Assembly: GCA_003755025.1 (NCBI GenBank)
Contig: RJVL01000004.1
Span: forward strand, 372,001 to 436,000
Source of the DNA: Diaphorobacter nitroreducens
GTDB lineage: Bacteria > Pseudomonadota > Gammaproteobacteria > Burkholderiales > Burkholderiaceae_C
Length of the DNA stretch: 64,000 nucleotides
Reading direction: 5' to 3'
Of this stretch, positions 62,993-64,000 are shown piece after piece. The notes beneath the pieces are model-generated. The model was not told where the DNA came from and did no database searches. It saw only the letters and a program-made list of their open reading frames with translations. The position numbers and the translations under genes are program-made. Each line of letters starts with the position of its first letter. The first letter of the stretch is position 1.

Positions 62993-64000
62993 TCAAGGCC
63001 GCGCCGCCGCTACCGCCCGCCCCAACTCGATCACCGCCATGGCGTAGTAGCTCGACCAGTTGTAGCGCGTGATCGCATAGAAGTTCTCGGTGCCGGCCAC
63101 GTAGCTGGGCGCCTCAGCGCCATTCTGCAGTTCCACCAGCGCTAATGGACCCGTGTGCTGCGCGCCTTCGCTCTGCACGTGCGCCCCTTGGGCCGCCATG
63201 CTGGCGACGCTGAAGGTGGGCAGGATGTCCGGCGCCAGCAGCGCGTCCAACTGCAGCGTGGCCGCGTCAAACGCCACTGCGTAGTGCGTGGGCATGCCGC
63301 TCTGCCAGCCGTGGCCCACGAAGTAGTTGGCCACGGAGCCGATGGCGTCCTGCGCGCTGCGCCACAGGTCGATGCGGCCGTCGCCGTCGAAATCCACCGC
63401 GTAGCGCGACCAGCTCGACGGCATGAACTGCCCCAGACCCATGGCGCCCGCGTAGCTGCCGCGCGGGGTGTGCGGGTCGATGCCCGTGCGGTCCATGAGG
63501 GTCAGAAACTGCTCCAGCTCGCGCTGGAAGAACGCGCGCCGCTCGGCCGCGCGCGGGTGTGCGTCGGGAAAGTCGAAGGCCAGCGTGGCCAGCGCGTCGA
63601 TCACCCGCAGGTTGCCCATGTGCTGGCCGTAGAGTGTCTCCACGCCGATGATGCCCACGATGATCTCGGCGGGCACGCCGTATTGCGTTTCAGCGCGCGC
63701 CAGCGCATCGGCGTTGTCCTGCCAGAAGCGCAGGCCCGCGCGGATGCGCGTGGGCTCCACGAAGCGCGCACGGTAGGCCGCCCAGTTCTTGGGCGTACCC
63801 CGCGCGGGCGGCAGCACCAGGCGCGGCACCTGGGGCAGCAGCCGCGCTTGCCCGATCGCCTGGCGCACCCATTCGCGGTCCAGCCCGCGCCGCTCTGCCA
63901 GATCGTCGGCGAACTGCATGGCCTGCGCACGTTGCGCATAGTGGTAGGTGGCCGCGGTCTTGGTGGCTGTTTTTTTAGAATGATTTTGGGCTAAGGTGCT
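62993..64000 (-). CDS. mltB: Lytic murein transglycosylase B-type, 5' end outside window
   Basis: At least 336 residues; the frame is open through 64000, so the start and signal peptide lie beyond the window and the internal ATG at 63919 need not be the start. Cleaves peptidoglycan with formation of anhydromuramic ends. The catalytic Glu is in IIGIVGVET-like VGIIGVETLYGQHMG, followed by GSYAGAMGLGQFMPSSW, DGRIDLWRSAQDAIGSVANY and the C-terminal NFYAITRYNWSSYYAMAVIE, all typical of MltB/Slt35. Confidence 0.93.
   Translation of the reverse strand, partial: STLAQNHSKKTATKTAATYHYAQRAQAMQFADDLAERRGLDREWVRQAIGQARLLPQVPRLVLPPARGTPKNWAAYRARFVEPTRIRAGLRFWQDNADALARAETQYGVPAEIIVGIIGVETLYGQHMGNLRVIDALATLAFDFPDAHPRAAERRAFFQRELEQFLTLMDRTGIDPHTPRGSYAGAMGLGQFMPSSWSRYAVDFDGDGRIDLWRSAQDAIGSVANYFVGHGWQSGMPTHYAVAFDAATLQLDALLAPDILPTFSVASMAAQGAHVQSEGAQHTGPLALVELQNGAEAPSYVAGTENFYAITRYNWSSYYAMAVIELGRAVAAARP

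Overview
The window is chromosomal DNA of a GC-rich betaproteobacterium, most likely a Comamonadaceae member of the Acidovorax/Alicycliphilus type. The pointers are tandem Bug-type (TctC) binding proteins, an EarP/EF-P pair with arginine 32, a DmeR/DmeF pair, a DUF4212 symporter pair, and a small interspersed palindromic repeat built on AGCGCTT/AAGCGCT. About 58 protein genes are packed tightly, often with 4-base ATGA overlaps. No rRNA, tRNA, CRISPR array, transposase or phage gene was found. Both ends cut a gene: ppsA on the left and an mltB-type lytic transglycosylase on the right.

Layout. 0-4 kb: end of ppsA, a two-gene Na+/solute symporter and an unknown gene. 4-7 kb: lysR-earP-efp on the minus strand. 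7-11.4 kb: CoA-transferase, HMG-CoA-lyase-type enzyme and two Bug proteins. 11.4-17.7 kb: metallopeptidase, murI, GFA protein, methyltransferase, dmeF-dmeR, tartrate dehydrogenase, yqeY, rpsU. 17.8-19.4 kb: NIPSNAP and ABM genes divergent from an ArsR-type regulator. 19.5-25.5 kb: sufBCDSUT. 25.5-27.1 kb: nnrS and a DUF2249 gene. 27.2-30.4 kb: flavoprotein, binding protein, thioesterase. 30.4-38.4 kb: nirB-nirD-nasA-ybiB-cobA (assimilatory nitrate/nitrite reduction and siroheme). 38.9-45 kb: RND efflux system. 45.3-46.6 kb: DUF937 and CBS proteins. 46.8-50.8 kb: nrtA-nrtB-nrtD nitrate uptake and the ANTAR antiterminator gene nasT. 50.9-64 kb: LivJ-like lipoprotein, tsaD, aldehyde dehydrogenase, an OMF-MacA-MacB(split) exporter, hsp20, a DUF2242 lipoprotein, a LivK-like protein and mltB.

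How the genes work together. The strongest system is the nitrate regulon. Two operons 11 kb apart (nirB... and nrtA...) carry the same upstream plan. Each has a near-perfect sigma-54 promoter with NtrC-like enhancer sites about 100-130 bp upstream. The predicted transcript begins at a pair of hairpins whose six-base loops carry A at position 1 and G at position 4, the ANTAR target signature. A GC-rich terminator with a T run follows exactly 10 bases later. The nasT gene beside nrtA encodes the matching ANTAR protein, so nitrogen limitation (NtrC) would start transcription and nitrate/nitrite (NasT) would let it continue.

A second regulatory link is a 23-bp dyad (AAGATTCAT-N5-ATGAATATT) present with identical arms at both the suf promoter and the nnrS promoter. 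It suggests that one Rrf2-type, NsrR-like repressor ties Fe-S cluster assembly to the nitric-oxide response. A third theme is a roughly 50-bp palindromic repeat that lies between genes and is also read in frame inside at least five or six protein genes.
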